From NCBI GenBank assembly GCA_028289675.1, contig JANQOL010000353.1, positions 1-47,181 on the forward strand: a stretch of 47,181 nucleotides of DNA. Direction: 5' to 3'. The position numbers and the translations under genes are program-made. The notes under the pieces are model-generated. The model was not told where the DNA came from, ran no database searches, and saw only the letters and a program-made list of their open reading frames with translations. Positions 37,291 to 47,181 of the stretch are shown here, piece by piece (positions within the stretch are counted from its first letter, which is position 1; the number at the start of each line of letters is the position of its first letter). The DNA is from Pirellulaceae bacterium (lineage in GTDB: Bacteria > Planctomycetota > Planctomycetia > Pirellulales > Pirellulaceae).

Positions 37291-38475
37291 ATGCCACACC
37301 TGATCACTTCAAATGTTGCCGAATCGATTGAAAGCAGCGTGTTGTGTTGGCTGGCGACCGTTTCGGAAGAGGGAACTCCAAACTTGTCTCCCAAAGAAGC
37401 CTTCCTGCACGATGGACAGGGGCGGATTCTGATCGCGAACATCGCCTCGCCCGTCAGTGTGAAAAACATTGCCGCACATGATCGCGTCTGCGTCAGCTTC
37501 GTCGACGTTTTTGTTCAAAAAGGATACAAGGTGTCAGGCCGAGCGACCGTTCTGAAGCCCGGTGATTCTGGTTTCGAAGCTGCGAACAGCATGTTAACTG
37601 AGTCGATCGGAACAGCGTTCCCGATCCATTCCATCATCTTGGTCGAGCCAGCCGAAGTTGTGGAGATTATCGCTCCGAGCTACTGGCTCTTTCCAGATTC
37701 CGGCCCACTGGATCGCATCAGGGACTCGTTGGACAGCTACAAAGTGGCCGATTACCGAAGGCGAGTTCTATCGCAAGAAGTGCCTGCAGCGGCGCTTCAA
37801 ATACTCGTGTATGGCGATTCTCTCAGTTGGGGTGTCATTCCCAACACGCGGCAGCGATTCGAATTTGGAAAACGTTGGCCTGGTGTGATGCAGCGCGCAC
37901 TTAGTGAGCTAGGAGTACCCGTCCGCGTCATTGAAGACTGCCTGAATGGACGGCGTACCGCGTGGGAAGATCCATTCAAACCCGGCCGCAACGGCCTCGT
38001 TGGTCTCGAGCAGACCATCGAGATCAATTCGCCTTTATCACTCGTCATCGTGGCTCTTGGCACCAACGATTTTCAGTCGGTCCACCAACTGGACGCTTGG
38101 CAGTCCGCCCAAGGCATGGGTGCCATCATCTCGTCGATTCGTCGAGCTCCGATCGAGCCGGGGATGAAAACACCGGAAATCCTGGTTGTTGCTCCGCCGA
38201 AAATCCAGACAGCGAAGGGGGCGATCGCCCCGAAGTTTGTCGGCGCAGAGAACAAGGCGGCTGGACTAAACGCGGCCATCCAGGACGTTGCGCGCGAAGC
38301 CGGATGTCGCTTCTTCGACGCCGGTTCGGTCACAGAGACCAGCGAGATCGATGGCGTCCACCTAGACGAGGATCAACATGTTCGCTTAGGGCTCGCACTT
38401 GCCGCCGAGGTGAAACGGATCATCCAACTGAGTTCGTCCGATGGGGTGCGCGTCCCTGCTGAGCACCTGGAGTGA
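37291..38475 (+). CDS. Fusion: PNPOx-like (pyridoxamine 5'-phosphate oxidase-like) domain + SGNH/GDSL hydrolase
   Basis: N-terminal SSVLCWLATVSEEGTPNLSPKEAFL...ILIANIASPVSVKNIAAHDRVCVSFVDVFVQKGYKVSGRA; C-terminal ILVYGDSLSWGVIPN...RWPGVMQRAL...NGRRTAWED...SLVIVALGTND...DGVHLDEDQHVRLGLAL. Confidence 0.9.
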   Translation: MPHLITSNVAESIESSVLCWLATVSEEGTPNLSPKEAFLHDGQGRILIANIASPVSVKNIAAHDRVCVSFVDVFVQKGYKVSGRATVLKPGDSGFEAANSMLTESIGTAFPIHSIILVEPAEVVEIIAPSYWLFPDSGPLDRIRDSLDSYKVADYRRRVLSQEVPAAALQILVYGDSLSWGVIPNTRQRFEFGKRWPGVMQRALSELGVPVRVIEDCLNGRRTAWEDPFKPGRNGLVGLEQTIEINSPLSLVIVALGTNDFQSVHQLDAWQSAQGMGAIISSIRRAPIEPGMKTPEILVVAPPKIQTAKGAIAPKFVGAENKAAGLNAAIQDVAREAGCRFFDAGSVTETSEIDGVHLDEDQHVRLGLALAAEVKRIIQLSSSDGVRVPAEHLE

Positions 38476-38537
38476 AGCAGAACCATTTCAAAGCACTAAG
38501 CTTCGATGATGCAAGCCGTATGCCCGTGCGGCTGGCA

Positions 38538-40961
38538 CTAGCTGGTGTGCACGGGATGGGACACCGGCCGCTCGTCTTCGATGACAACGGTTGAGTCATC
38601 GGGGTCGACGACCGGCTTTGGCAGCAGATTGGCCTGGGCAGAGTTGGATTCCGACCCGTAGCCGTAGTTGTGATAGCCGTACTGATAACCTTCGCGACCG
38701 GTGACACCATTGACGACCACGCCCAGTACACGGGCGCCGACGGACTGCAACAGACTGGAAGCTTCCGTCGAGGTGACTTTGGTATCGCGGCGTAAACGGA
38801 ACGTCAGCAACACGCCGTCCACACGCGCTGCGACGGCACAGGCGTCGGCGACGGCTAGCACGGGTGGCGTATCGATGATCACATAGTCAAACAGTTGACG
38901 TGCCTCGTCCAAAATGTCCTGAAAACGCTGGTGGCTAACCACTTCGGACGGATTGCTCATTGGCATCGAAGTGGCCAGCACAGACAGGCCTTCGACAGAC
39001 GTTCGGCGAATCGCAGCTTGGAGACCAATGCTGCCCAAGATGACGTCAGGGATACCGTTGGTTTGCGTCATCCCGAACAACTTGGCGACGCGCGGTCTGC
39101 GAAGATCTGCGTCAATCAACAGAACCGATCGGCCGGACTGGGCGATCGAGACGGACAGATTGGCTGCTAGCGTCGATTTGCCATCTCCGGGCGCTGGGCT
39201 AGTGACTTGGATGATTCTGGTTTGGTCGGCAGTGTCGCTGAAGTACAGTCCGGTGCGAATGGAGCGATACGATTCGTTGGCGTCTCGATAATCGCCGGTG
39301 ACCGTACACAGGACTTGATCGGCGGCGCTATTCGCCTTGCGCCGTCCGTTCAGGTTCATTTGAGGAACGTGGCCCAGGATAGGTAGACCGAGCGTCGAGC
39401 TAATCTCATTGGGCCCGCGGAAACTCTGGTCCAACCAGTCGATCAACAGAGCGACGACTGCGATGCACAAGAATCCCGCCAGGCTGCCACCCAAGCAGTA
39501 GGGAGCCAGCGATGGTCCATAGAAACTGCCTTCGTCGGCAGGTGTCAATGTTTCTAAAGTCCGGCGGCTGCTTTCGGGCAGGATTTGAATTCGATTGAGC
39601 GTGTTGGTGAAGCCATCCAAGATTTGTTGAACGGATGCCAGCTCGCTATTCAGCAAGCGGTTTTGCGTCAGGTATTCCTGAAGTTCTTTGGAGCGACTTT
39701 CGTTTTCGTTGGCCAACTCTCGGAGCAAGCCCTCTTGCTTGCGGAGTGCCACTAAACGCTCACCCAGCGAATTGCGCCACAACGTCAGTTTTTCGTCGGG
39801 CGTCATATCGACGACTTCTACTTTACTGGCCTGAGCAGCCGCGTTGGCGGCTTCCAGACGCCGTTCGGAGTCCGCGATGGCGGCGATTTGGCGCTCTAGC
39901 AATTCGATGCGCCGTTTGACGGAGGCCACGCTTGGGTGTTCTTCGCCGACAGAGTCCAGCAGCTCCTGCTCTTTTATCTGCAGCTCCATCAATTCCGCGC
40001 GGCGCTCAGCGCTCGAGAATGGCAGAGCCTCACTGGCCTTGGCCAGCTCGTCGTCGACGGCGGTTGGTTCTAGCGTTTCTTGATCGCCGACCATCAGCAA
40101 CTCTCGCAACGTGGCGTCGCTGGACAGCATCATCAAGATGGCGTCCGCAGAGCGGCCCTGACTACGAACCTCAGCAATATGGTCGATGGTGGCCCGCAGC
40201 TTGCGGATTTCGATCTCGATTTGGTTGATCGATGCATTGATTTCTACCGTGTTTTCCGCGAACTGGTTCCGAGCTTCGTCGCCCAGCCAGATCATGGGAG
40301 CGTCTTTACGGAAGGCGGCGTGTTTGTTGGACAGGCTTTCATACGACTCGCGTAGTTTGTCCTGAGCTTGCGTGACGACCCGCACCACTTCGTTGCCCAA
40401 GTTGCGATATTCCTGCTCCAGGTAGTTGTCGTAGCCGGCGATGATCGAATCCACCAAAACGTGGCTCAGTTTCGCGTCATTGCACACGAAACTGACTTCG
40501 ATCAGTGCCGTGCTGCTGTCGCGACCGGCGGGTTCCACGGTCAGCCGCTTGCCGTGCAAAATCCACTCGCGAATCGCCGCCGGCGACATGCCCGCAAATT
40601 GCTCTTCGGTCGCCAGATTTCCAATCTCGATGGCCGTGTCGATCACGCGAGCGCTCATGATGATCCGCGATTCGTCCAAGCGCGATGGACGCGTACCATC
40701 CGGGCCTTCGAGAGTCTCAATGCCCGCCGCTTCTGTACTGGGATAGACGACCTGTACCAAAGCTCGAGACTCGTAGGTCGGTTCTTGTCGCGTGAACAAC
40801 AGATAGCCCACGATCAGACCCAGCACGGCGCCCAGCATGGCCAGCCATTTCCAGCACCACAGGACCTTGAGCACGTCCTGTCCTTCGCCAGCTTGTGCCT
40901 GGCTAAACACGAGCTCGGAGTCGAGAGATTCTGGTTGCTTGTCTGCTTGAAGCATGCTCAT
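38538..40961 (-). CDS. Polysaccharide biosynthesis tyrosine autokinase (Wzz/Wzc-type BY-kinase)
   Basis: Wzz N-terminus (WKWLAMLGAVLGLIVGYLLFTRQEPTYESRALVQV), coiled coil, then RTGLYFSDTADQTRIIQVTSPAPGDGKSTLAANLSVSIAQSGRSVLLIDADLRRPRVAKLFG...DYVIIDTPPVLAVADA and Tyr-containing tail EGYQYGYHNYGYGSES. Confidence 0.95.
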   Translation of the reverse strand: MSMLQADKQPESLDSELVFSQAQAGEGQDVLKVLWCWKWLAMLGAVLGLIVGYLLFTRQEPTYESRALVQVVYPSTEAAGIETLEGPDGTRPSRLDESRIIMSARVIDTAIEIGNLATEEQFAGMSPAAIREWILHGKRLTVEPAGRDSSTALIEVSFVCNDAKLSHVLVDSIIAGYDNYLEQEYRNLGNEVVRVVTQAQDKLRESYESLSNKHAAFRKDAPMIWLGDEARNQFAENTVEINASINQIEIEIRKLRATIDHIAEVRSQGRSADAILMMLSSDATLRELLMVGDQETLEPTAVDDELAKASEALPFSSAERRAELMELQIKEQELLDSVGEEHPSVASVKRRIELLERQIAAIADSERRLEAANAAAQASKVEVVDMTPDEKLTLWRNSLGERLVALRKQEGLLRELANENESRSKELQEYLTQNRLLNSELASVQQILDGFTNTLNRIQILPESSRRTLETLTPADEGSFYGPSLAPYCLGGSLAGFLCIAVVALLIDWLDQSFRGPNEISSTLGLPILGHVPQMNLNGRRKANSAADQVLCTVTGDYRDANESYRSIRTGLYFSDTADQTRIIQVTSPAPGDGKSTLAANLSVSIAQSGRSVLLIDADLRRPRVAKLFGMTQTNGIPDVILGSIGLQAAIRRTSVEGLSVLATSMPMSNPSEVVSHQRFQDILDEARQLFDYVIIDTPPVLAVADACAVAARVDGVLLTFRLRRDTKVTSTEASSLLQSVGARVLGVVVNGVTGREGYQYGYHNYGYGSESNSAQANLLPKPVVDPDDSTVVIEDERPVSHPVHTS

Positions 40962-41186
40962 CAGCCTGGGAATAGATTGTGCATTTTGCCCAAATTATGG
41001 GTATCTGCCAAGTATAGGAGTTATTTCCAGGTTGAGACGAGCATTTAGGGCACTAAGAAACCACCCGCTAGCATGCTTCACATTCTAGCCGACAGAATGC
41101 ATCCAATCGATAAAGCTACGACACCCGATCTGGGGGTGACCTCTAGGATGCGTACCAAATTGCAACGGGAAACCGCAAGTGGCCGA

Positions 41187-42266
41187 CTATTTCGGAAAGT
41201 GCTCGTGCACTACGGCGTGAAACTCGTCGGGCGTGCCCACGAGCGCGACGTGCTTTCGGAACAGCCGCGCTCCAGGCTTGCCTTGCGCGTAGCAGCAGGC
41301 GAATTTGCGCATCAGATGTGTACCTTTTTCGACGCCAAACCGCCGGACCACTAGATCGTAGTGCCGTAACATGCAGTCGCGCTGGGCGCCCAAGTCGGGT
41401 TCGTCGGGAATGGGCTCACCCCGCAAGGCGGCGGCCGCCTGAGCAAACAACCAGGGGCGTCCCAGGGCCGCGCGGGCAATCATGACTCCATCGACGCCAT
41501 AGTTTTGGAAGGCGAACACCACCTTTTCGGCGCTATCCAGATCGCCGTTTCCAATCAGTGGAATTCGGTGGAGGGCGTCTTTGATGCCTGCGATCTGCTC
41601 CCAATCGGCCGAACCGCGAAAATAGTCTTCCGCCGTCCGCCCATGCACCGTCAATGCGGCCGCGCCCGCCTCTTCCACCACTCGGGCAACCTGATGGGGA
41701 TTCGCCGTACGACGCGTGCAACCCAAGCGAATCTTGGCGGTCACCGGAGTTGGGGCGCAGGCCTCGACCAGCTGGCTAATGATGGCGTGCATCCGCGATG
41801 GGTGGTCCAGCAAGTACGACCCGCTATGGGCCCGCTCGGTGACTTGTTTGACTGGGCAGCCAAAATTGATGTCCACGACGCTGACGCCATATTCTTCGAC
41901 CAAACGTCGCCCGACTTTGGCCATGACCTCGGGTTCGTTGTCCCAAATCTGCACCGCCAGCGGTCGCTCTTCGTGCTTGATGCCCCACAGTCGATCCGGG
42001 TGTTCCGCCTGGTGTTCGTCCAGCCACTGGAATCCGCGAGCATTGACCATTTCGGTCGCTTGCAGCCCCACGCCCCCGTATTCGCGGACAATTTGCCGGT
42101 AGGCGTAGTTGGTGAAGCCGGCCATCGGGGCCTGCAAGATCGGTGGATCGACAACGAGATTGCCAATCTTGAGTGGCTCCACGGCCACTTTGTTAGAATG
42201 AGATTCTGCGGATTGCCAAGATTCGGGTCCGGCAGACGAAATACTGAGAGTGGATCGGTTGACCAT
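41187..42266 (-). CDS. dusB: tRNA-dihydrouridine synthase
   Basis: ILQAPMAGFTNYAYRQIVREYGGVGLQATEMVNARG, VVDINFGCPVKQVTERAHSGSYLLDHP, LTVHGRTAEDYFRGSADWEQIAGIKDAL, IPLIGNGDLDSAEKV. Start uncertain (42266 or 42338). Confidence 0.93.
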   Translation of the reverse strand: MVNRSTLSISSAGPESWQSAESHSNKVAVEPLKIGNLVVDPPILQAPMAGFTNYAYRQIVREYGGVGLQATEMVNARGFQWLDEHQAEHPDRLWGIKHEERPLAVQIWDNEPEVMAKVGRRLVEEYGVSVVDINFGCPVKQVTERAHSGSYLLDHPSRMHAIISQLVEACAPTPVTAKIRLGCTRRTANPHQVARVVEEAGAAALTVHGRTAEDYFRGSADWEQIAGIKDALHRIPLIGNGDLDSAEKVVFAFQNYGVDGVMIARAALGRPWLFAQAAAALRGEPIPDEPDLGAQRDCMLRHYDLVVRRFGVEKGTHLMRKFACCYAQGKPGARLFRKHVALVGTPDEFHAVVHEHFPK

Positions 42267-42303
42267 CGCTGGACCAGAGTTCACAGAAAGCAGGAATTCC
42301 TGA

Positions 42304-42522
42304 ATGTCACTATTTGCTTCGCCGTTTGCCATTCCCATTGTGGCTATTGGGAGCGTGTTCCTGTGGATGATTGTCCAATGTATTGTCTCAGGAGTTCAAG
42401 GAATCGTAAAGCATCGCAATGAGGTGGAACTCAAGCAGATGCTGGTAGATCGCGGCATGAGTGCCGATGAAATAGAGCGCGTGGTACAAGCCGCTAGCCC
42501 GGATGCCGAGAAAACGGCTTAG
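42304..42522 (+). CDS. Small single-TM hypothetical protein
   Basis: 72 aa: MSLFASPFAIPIVAIGSVFLWMIVQCIVSGVQGIVKHRNEVELKQMLVDRGMSADEIERVVQAASPDAEKTA; N-terminal TM plus amphipathic helix. Confidence 0.65.
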   Translation: MSLFASPFAIPIVAIGSVFLWMIVQCIVSGVQGIVKHRNEVELKQMLVDRGMSADEIERVVQAASPDAEKTA

Positions 42523-42591
42523 CAGGTCGAATTGGCAAAGCGCCGTGTCTCCGGTGCTGCCAAGCCGTGCTGCTGCCAGGCTGTGTTGCGG

Positions 42592-44787
42592 TCAATATTC
42601 GTGCTGACCGCCGGCCGTCGCCATCGCGGCGGGTTCCTCGTCCGTTTCCTGTTTGGCCACTTGGCGAATCGTTCGATTCCGCACTTCCTCCAACAGCTTG
42701 TTCAGCGCGTCGGAGAACGGCATGGCTCCCAGGTTGCCATCGATGCGGTCGCGCAGGGCAACTGCATGAGCTTCGGCTTCTTTGGGACCGACCACGGCCA
42801 TGTAGGGAATCAGCTCCAGCTGGGCGTCCCGGATTTTGGCCTGCACCTTCGCGCCGCGGGCGTCGGTGGTCACTCGCAGGCCTGCTGCGGTCATTTCCCG
42901 TTCTAGCTGGTACGCGTAGTCGTTGGTCTTTTCGCTGAGCGGCAAAATGCGGACTTGCTCCGGTGCCAGCCACAACGGAAACGCGCCGGCAAAATGCTCG
43001 ATCAGCATTCCGACGAATCTTTCTACCGATCCAAACGGCGCGCGGTGGATCATGACTGGACGATGCATGGCATTGTCCGATCCGACGTACTCCAATTTGA
43101 ACCGTTCCGGCAAGTTGTAATCCAGTTGGACGGTGCCCAGTTGCCACTGCCGGCCGATGCAATCGCGGACCATGAAATCGGCTTTCGGACCGTAGAAGGC
43201 CGCTTCGCCTTCTTCGGCGTGAAAAGACAATCCGCTTTCCTCCAGCACACGACGCAGGGCGGCTTCAGCTTTTCTCCAGTTCTCTTCGCTGCCAACGTAT
43301 TTGTCGCTGGCCGGATCGCGGAGCGACAGCTGCACGCGATAGTCGGACAGACCAACGCTTTCCAGCACAAAGCGAGTCAGCTCGATGGTATTGCGGAACT
43401 CCTCTTCGACCTGTTCGGCGGTACAGAAAATGTGGGCATCATCCTGGGTCAAACCCCGCACGCGCAGCATGCCGTTGAGTTCGCCGGTTTGTTCGTAGCG
43501 ATAGACGGTCCCAAACTCCATCAACCGCAATGGCAGTTGCTTGTAAGAGCGTGGCTGGGCTTTGAAGATCTGAGCGTGATGGGGACAGTTCATGGGTCTG
43601 AGCAGGTAGCGCTCGTGCTGTCGCTGCCAGGCTTGCAACGCGGCCACTCGACTCTCGACGTCGGACTGTGGCTGGTAGTCCGCTATCTCAGCGCCCAAGA
43701 CTTCGGCCGCATCGTTCAACCGCTGTTCCTCCGCAACACTCAATCCCTCTTCGGACTGAAGCCGGTCGATCCAGGCATCGATCAGGCCGCCCGCTTGCTC
43801 CACAAACAGCGGGGGAAACTGGCTGTCGCGATAGTAGGGAAAGTGTCCACTGGTTTCGTACAGCTCGACACGGCCGATGTGTGGGCTGTAAACGGGTTCG
43901 TAGCCGCGATTTAGCAATTCGTTGCGCAGAAAATCTTCCAGCAACACGCGCACTCGAGCTCCCTTAGGCAACCACAGGCACAGGCCTTGGCCGACGTCTG
44001 GGGTAACCTGAAACAATCCCAACTTCTTACCCAGCACGCGGTGGTCACGCTTCTTGGACTCTTCAACTTGATCCAAATAAGCTTGCTGGTCTTTAGCGCT
44101 GAACCAAGCGGTGCCGTATAGTCGCTGCAATTGCTTGCCCTTGGCGTCGCCTTTCCAATACGCGCCCGCCACACTGAGCAGCTTGAAGGCCTTCACCTTG
44201 CCCGCGTGGGGAATGTGGGGACCGCGGCACAGGTCGACGAATTCACCTTGGCGATAAAACCCCAGTTCGGCGTGCTCGGCCAAGCCTGTCTGAATGTGCT
44301 CGACTTTCAACGACTGACTTAGATCCTGGCACAGTTCCACGGCCGCGCCGCGCTCCAGGGAAAACTGCTCGAAGGGCTCCGCTTCTTTGACGATCTTGGC
44401 CATCTCTTTTTCGATGGCCGGAAAATCGTCTTCGCTCAGTTTGTGATCCAAATCAAAATCGTAGTAGAAGCCGTTGTCGATCGTGGGACCGAAGGCCAAG
44501 GACACGCCGGAGAACAGACGCATGACGGCTCGGGCCATGATGTGGCCGCTTGAGTGCCTGAGGACGTCGAGAGCTTCGGTGTCGCGATTGGTCAGCAGTT
44601 GGAGGGGGACGGGCGACATATCCGTCAATTCCTCCAGCGGCCGAGTAGCGTCCACCACTCGTTCCTCGATTTTGGCGGCCACCACGGCTTGCGCTAAACG
44701 TGAGCCGATTTTTTCGGCAACATCCAAGGCGGTGGCGGCGGGCGGGTGTTCGACGAGAGTACCGTCTGGCAATTGAACTTGGAGCAT
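42592..44787 (-). CDS. thrS: Threonyl-tRNA synthetase
   Basis: TGS domain [87 protein letters not shown]; anticodon-binding C-terminus. Confidence 0.97.
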   Translation of the reverse strand: MLQVQLPDGTLVEHPPAATALDVAEKIGSRLAQAVVAAKIEERVVDATRPLEELTDMSPVPLQLLTNRDTEALDVLRHSSGHIMARAVMRLFSGVSLAFGPTIDNGFYYDFDLDHKLSEDDFPAIEKEMAKIVKEAEPFEQFSLERGAAVELCQDLSQSLKVEHIQTGLAEHAELGFYRQGEFVDLCRGPHIPHAGKVKAFKLLSVAGAYWKGDAKGKQLQRLYGTAWFSAKDQQAYLDQVEESKKRDHRVLGKKLGLFQVTPDVGQGLCLWLPKGARVRVLLEDFLRNELLNRGYEPVYSPHIGRVELYETSGHFPYYRDSQFPPLFVEQAGGLIDAWIDRLQSEEGLSVAEEQRLNDAAEVLGAEIADYQPQSDVESRVAALQAWQRQHERYLLRPMNCPHHAQIFKAQPRSYKQLPLRLMEFGTVYRYEQTGELNGMLRVRGLTQDDAHIFCTAEQVEEEFRNTIELTRFVLESVGLSDYRVQLSLRDPASDKYVGSEENWRKAEAALRRVLEESGLSFHAEEGEAAFYGPKADFMVRDCIGRQWQLGTVQLDYNLPERFKLEYVGSDNAMHRPVMIHRAPFGSVERFVGMLIEHFAGAFPLWLAPEQVRILPLSEKTNDYAYQLEREMTAAGLRVTTDARGAKVQAKIRDAQLELIPYMAVVGPKEAEAHAVALRDRIDGNLGAMPFSDALNKLLEEVRNRTIRQVAKQETDEEPAAMATAGGQHEY

Positions 44788-44863
44788 CGGTTGCCTCCTG
44801 CTCGGTGAGGCACGAATCACCGGTCGGCCTTAGCGGTCCGGGATTCGAGCGAGGATCTGGGAA

Positions 44864-44978
44864 TCAGTTCCAGACCTCTGGAACTGAACCGCCTGACAAA
44901 CGGCGGCATGCAGTTTTTGTGCCGGAAGTTGTCGGCTCATCCAGTCGAGTTGTCTGGTGAGCCGATGCCATCGACAAC
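44864..44978 (-). promoter_or_regulatory. Structured leader upstream of thrS (dyads)
   Basis: TCAGTTCCAGA-CC-TCTGGAACTGA (44864-44887, perfect 11-bp arms); TCGGCTCA (44932-44939)/TGAGCCGA (44958-44965); overlapping GTTGTCG (44928-44934)/CGACAAC (44972-44978). Confidence 0.4.
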
Positions 44979-45088
44979 TAACAAGATGGCGACTTGCCGG
45001 CGATAGTACAAGACGGGAAGGTTTGGCCAAGGTTCGCGGCGGCGCCAAGATACTCCGCCAAAAGGGCACCGCCAGCAACTGGAGTGGA

Positions 45089-47029
45089 TTAGGCGGCATG
45101 TTGGCGTGGCTGAGGCATCTCGAACAGCTGGCCGTCGCGCACTTCGAAGACCCGGTCGGCCAGCTCAAGCAGTTTTTCGCGGTGCGTGATGATAATCATC
45201 GTGCGCTGGCCGCGATGGTGTGCCAACGACTCACGGATGAGCTGCTCGCTGTCCATGTCGATCTGGCTAGTGGCCTCGTCCAAGATCAAGATCTCAGGAT
45301 CACACAGCAGGGCCCGCGCGAGTGCAATTCTCTGCCGCTGGCCGCCGCTGAGACGTTGGCCATTGTGGCCGACCACGGTGTCCAGCCCCGATTCCAGTGC
45401 ATCGGCGATGAACTGTGAGGCGTGAGCTTGTTCGGCAACCTGCTCGATCTGTTCGCGAGTGGCATCCGGCTGGCCGTAGCTGATGTTGTAGGCGACTGTC
45501 TCATTGAACAGTTCGGTGTGCTGATTGACTAAAGCAATGCGCCGCCGAACGTCGCCAACGTTCATTGCCCGCAAATCCACACCGTCGAGTGTTAACGATC
45601 CGCTACGGGGATCATAAAACCGGCACAGCAGATTGATCAGGGTCGACTTGCCGCAACCGTTGTGACCGACAATGGCAATCGTCGAACCGAACGGAATCTC
45701 CAGTGATACGTTGTCCAGGATCGTTTGGTCCGGCTGATAGCCAAACGTAATCTGGTTGAGTGCCAACGACTTGTGTGGTGAGGCCACCACGGCAGGCTCG
45801 GCTGGATCGCAAATGGCATTGGCGCGATCCAGGACCGTGTACATGGAATCGGCGGCGATGGTTCCCGCATAGATCGAGCCGTATACCGAAGACAGCTTTC
45901 GCAGCGGATCGCTAACGCCAATGAGGAATCCGAAAAACACCAGCAGCGCTTCAACGCTGAGCGGTGCGTCACAAATCTTCATGCCCAGCAAATGCGTTCC
46001 CTTGGTCAGCACCAGGTACGCTCCACCGACAATCGTGGTGCCTAGCATGCCGAGACCAAGAAACTCGATAATCGGTTTCGTGAGGGACGAATAGAAGATG
46101 AACTTCAATCCGAACCATCGCATTTGTTCTGTGGCCGCACCAAAGCGATCCAACTCTCGGGATTCCATGCGATAGGCTTGAACCGTCTGAATGTTCCCCA
46201 AAGACTCGTGCATGACTTCGTGGAAGCCGGCGGCTTGCGTCAATACGCGCTGGGAAATTCCCTTGATACGCCGCGTGACCGTCACTAGTAACCAGCCGAC
46301 GATGGGGGCGACGACCACGCTGAGCAGCAGCAGGCGCCAGCAAATGAATCCGGCACCGATCAGGCAAGTGGCAACCTTTAAGGGCTCTCGAATCGCGGCT
46401 CCCAAAGCGTTCATCAGCCCGCCCGACAACATGTCCGTGGTATGCGTGATTTGTGCAGAGAAGCCGCCCGAGCCGTAGTCGGCATAGTTCGCACGGTCCA
46501 TATGCAGCGCTTTGTCAAAAATCTGCATCCGCAGATTTCGTGAGATACTCAGAGCCACCCGGCCCACCAAGTACTCGTTGGAAATCAGAAACACGTGTTT
46601 GACGGCCGTCGAAAAAATGAGCGCGGCCACAATCCAAGCGATGGTCTGAAATGGATCGTCGGGTACCAACTGACGTACCCAAGGCAGCATTTTTTGCAAA
46701 CCGGTCTGCTTGGCCAATTCCGCGTCGCGTTGGAAGCGTAGTTCTGCCAGCCGCGTCTGCGCGGCCGCGTCACCGGCGTCCGCCGCCAGCGCCCGTTCGT
46801 GGACGCCGATTTGCTCGTTGATGGACTTCAGGTTTTCCTGACTGGCAGCTGTCTCGTCCGCAATGTGCTGGTGCAGAGACTTGTCCTGAATCGTCACCTT
46901 GAGAATCGGAAGAAAGGCTCCGATGTTCGCACTCCACAAGGCCGCCACCAAGAACGAGCAGACCGTGGCCAGCACCAGAGAAGGCCAGAAGCTGGACGCC
47001 TGCTTGAGAGCTCGAAGAAAGTTCTTCAT
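45089..47029 (-). CDS. MsbA-like ABC transporter (fused permease/ATP-binding)
   Basis: TM domain followed by IAIVGHNGCGKSTLINLLCRFYDP (Walker A), LSGGQRQRIALARALLCDPEILILDEATSQID (signature/Walker B), IIITHREK. Confidence 0.95.
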   Translation of the reverse strand: MKNFLRALKQASSFWPSLVLATVCSFLVAALWSANIGAFLPILKVTIQDKSLHQHIADETAASQENLKSINEQIGVHERALAADAGDAAAQTRLAELRFQRDAELAKQTGLQKMLPWVRQLVPDDPFQTIAWIVAALIFSTAVKHVFLISNEYLVGRVALSISRNLRMQIFDKALHMDRANYADYGSGGFSAQITHTTDMLSGGLMNALGAAIREPLKVATCLIGAGFICWRLLLLSVVVAPIVGWLLVTVTRRIKGISQRVLTQAAGFHEVMHESLGNIQTVQAYRMESRELDRFGAATEQMRWFGLKFIFYSSLTKPIIEFLGLGMLGTTIVGGAYLVLTKGTHLLGMKICDAPLSVEALLVFFGFLIGVSDPLRKLSSVYGSIYAGTIAADSMYTVLDRANAICDPAEPAVVASPHKSLALNQITFGYQPDQTILDNVSLEIPFGSTIAIVGHNGCGKSTLINLLCRFYDPRSGSLTLDGVDLRAMNVGDVRRRIALVNQHTELFNETVAYNISYGQPDATREQIEQVAEQAHASQFIADALESGLDTVVGHNGQRLSGGQRQRIALARALLCDPEILILDEATSQIDMDSEQLIRESLAHHRGQRTMIIITHREKLLELADRVFEVRDGQLFEMPQPRQHAA

Positions 47030-47181
47030 GTCAACTGATCAGACGGTGAGGGAGTCTCAATGTAGTCCTAAGCTTTGGTTACCCAAGGCGCGAGCCTCAT
47101 TGGCCGCAGCAGCTTAGCCAGCCGCTTCGGCCAGGCCTAAAGTTGCTACCGTGTGGTGCAGCGCATACCCCGCTGGCTCAA

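Noticed and set aside
47030-47181. Possible gene start at the right edge
   Set aside because: Only about 150 nt remain, with no start codon followed by a recognisable protein; cannot be supported.

Overview
Gene-dense window (about 47 kb) that reads like a Planctomycetes (Pirellulales-type) chromosome. This placement is inferred from gene content: DUF1080 protein, sulfatase, an ECF sigma next to a Ser/Thr kinase, a sigma/FecR pair, and TAT-secreted TIM-barrel proteins. Housekeeping genes include hemW, purM, dusB, thrS and csaA. Other recognisable genes are a MATE exporter, truncated globin, S46 peptidase, exopolysaccharide BY-kinase and an MsbA-like ABC transporter. No rRNA, convincing tRNA or CRISPR array was seen. 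Main points of interest: (1) a DUF559 (Vsr-like PD-(D/E)XK) nuclease ORF bracketed by a perfect 43-bp inverted repeat that is itself a hairpin, plus a second 11-bp inverted repeat abutting the start and stop codons, resembling a REP/RAYT-type minimal mobile unit; (2) a three-gene cluster coupled by ATGA overlaps (FMN-binding protein, GH62-like glycosidase, NapH-NapG/NosR-like polyferredoxin) directly downstream of a CusCBA-like RND metal-efflux set; (3) a Ser/Thr kinase fused to an extracytoplasmic HlyD-like adaptor, next to an ECF sigma factor; (4) a PNPOx-like/SGNH-hydrolase fusion; (5) a decayed C-terminal tail of a second BY-kinase beside the DUF559 element; and (6) several dyads and repeats, including a structured thrS leader and a 21-bp-arm interspersed-type hairpin. 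All family calls come from reading motifs; no database search was run.
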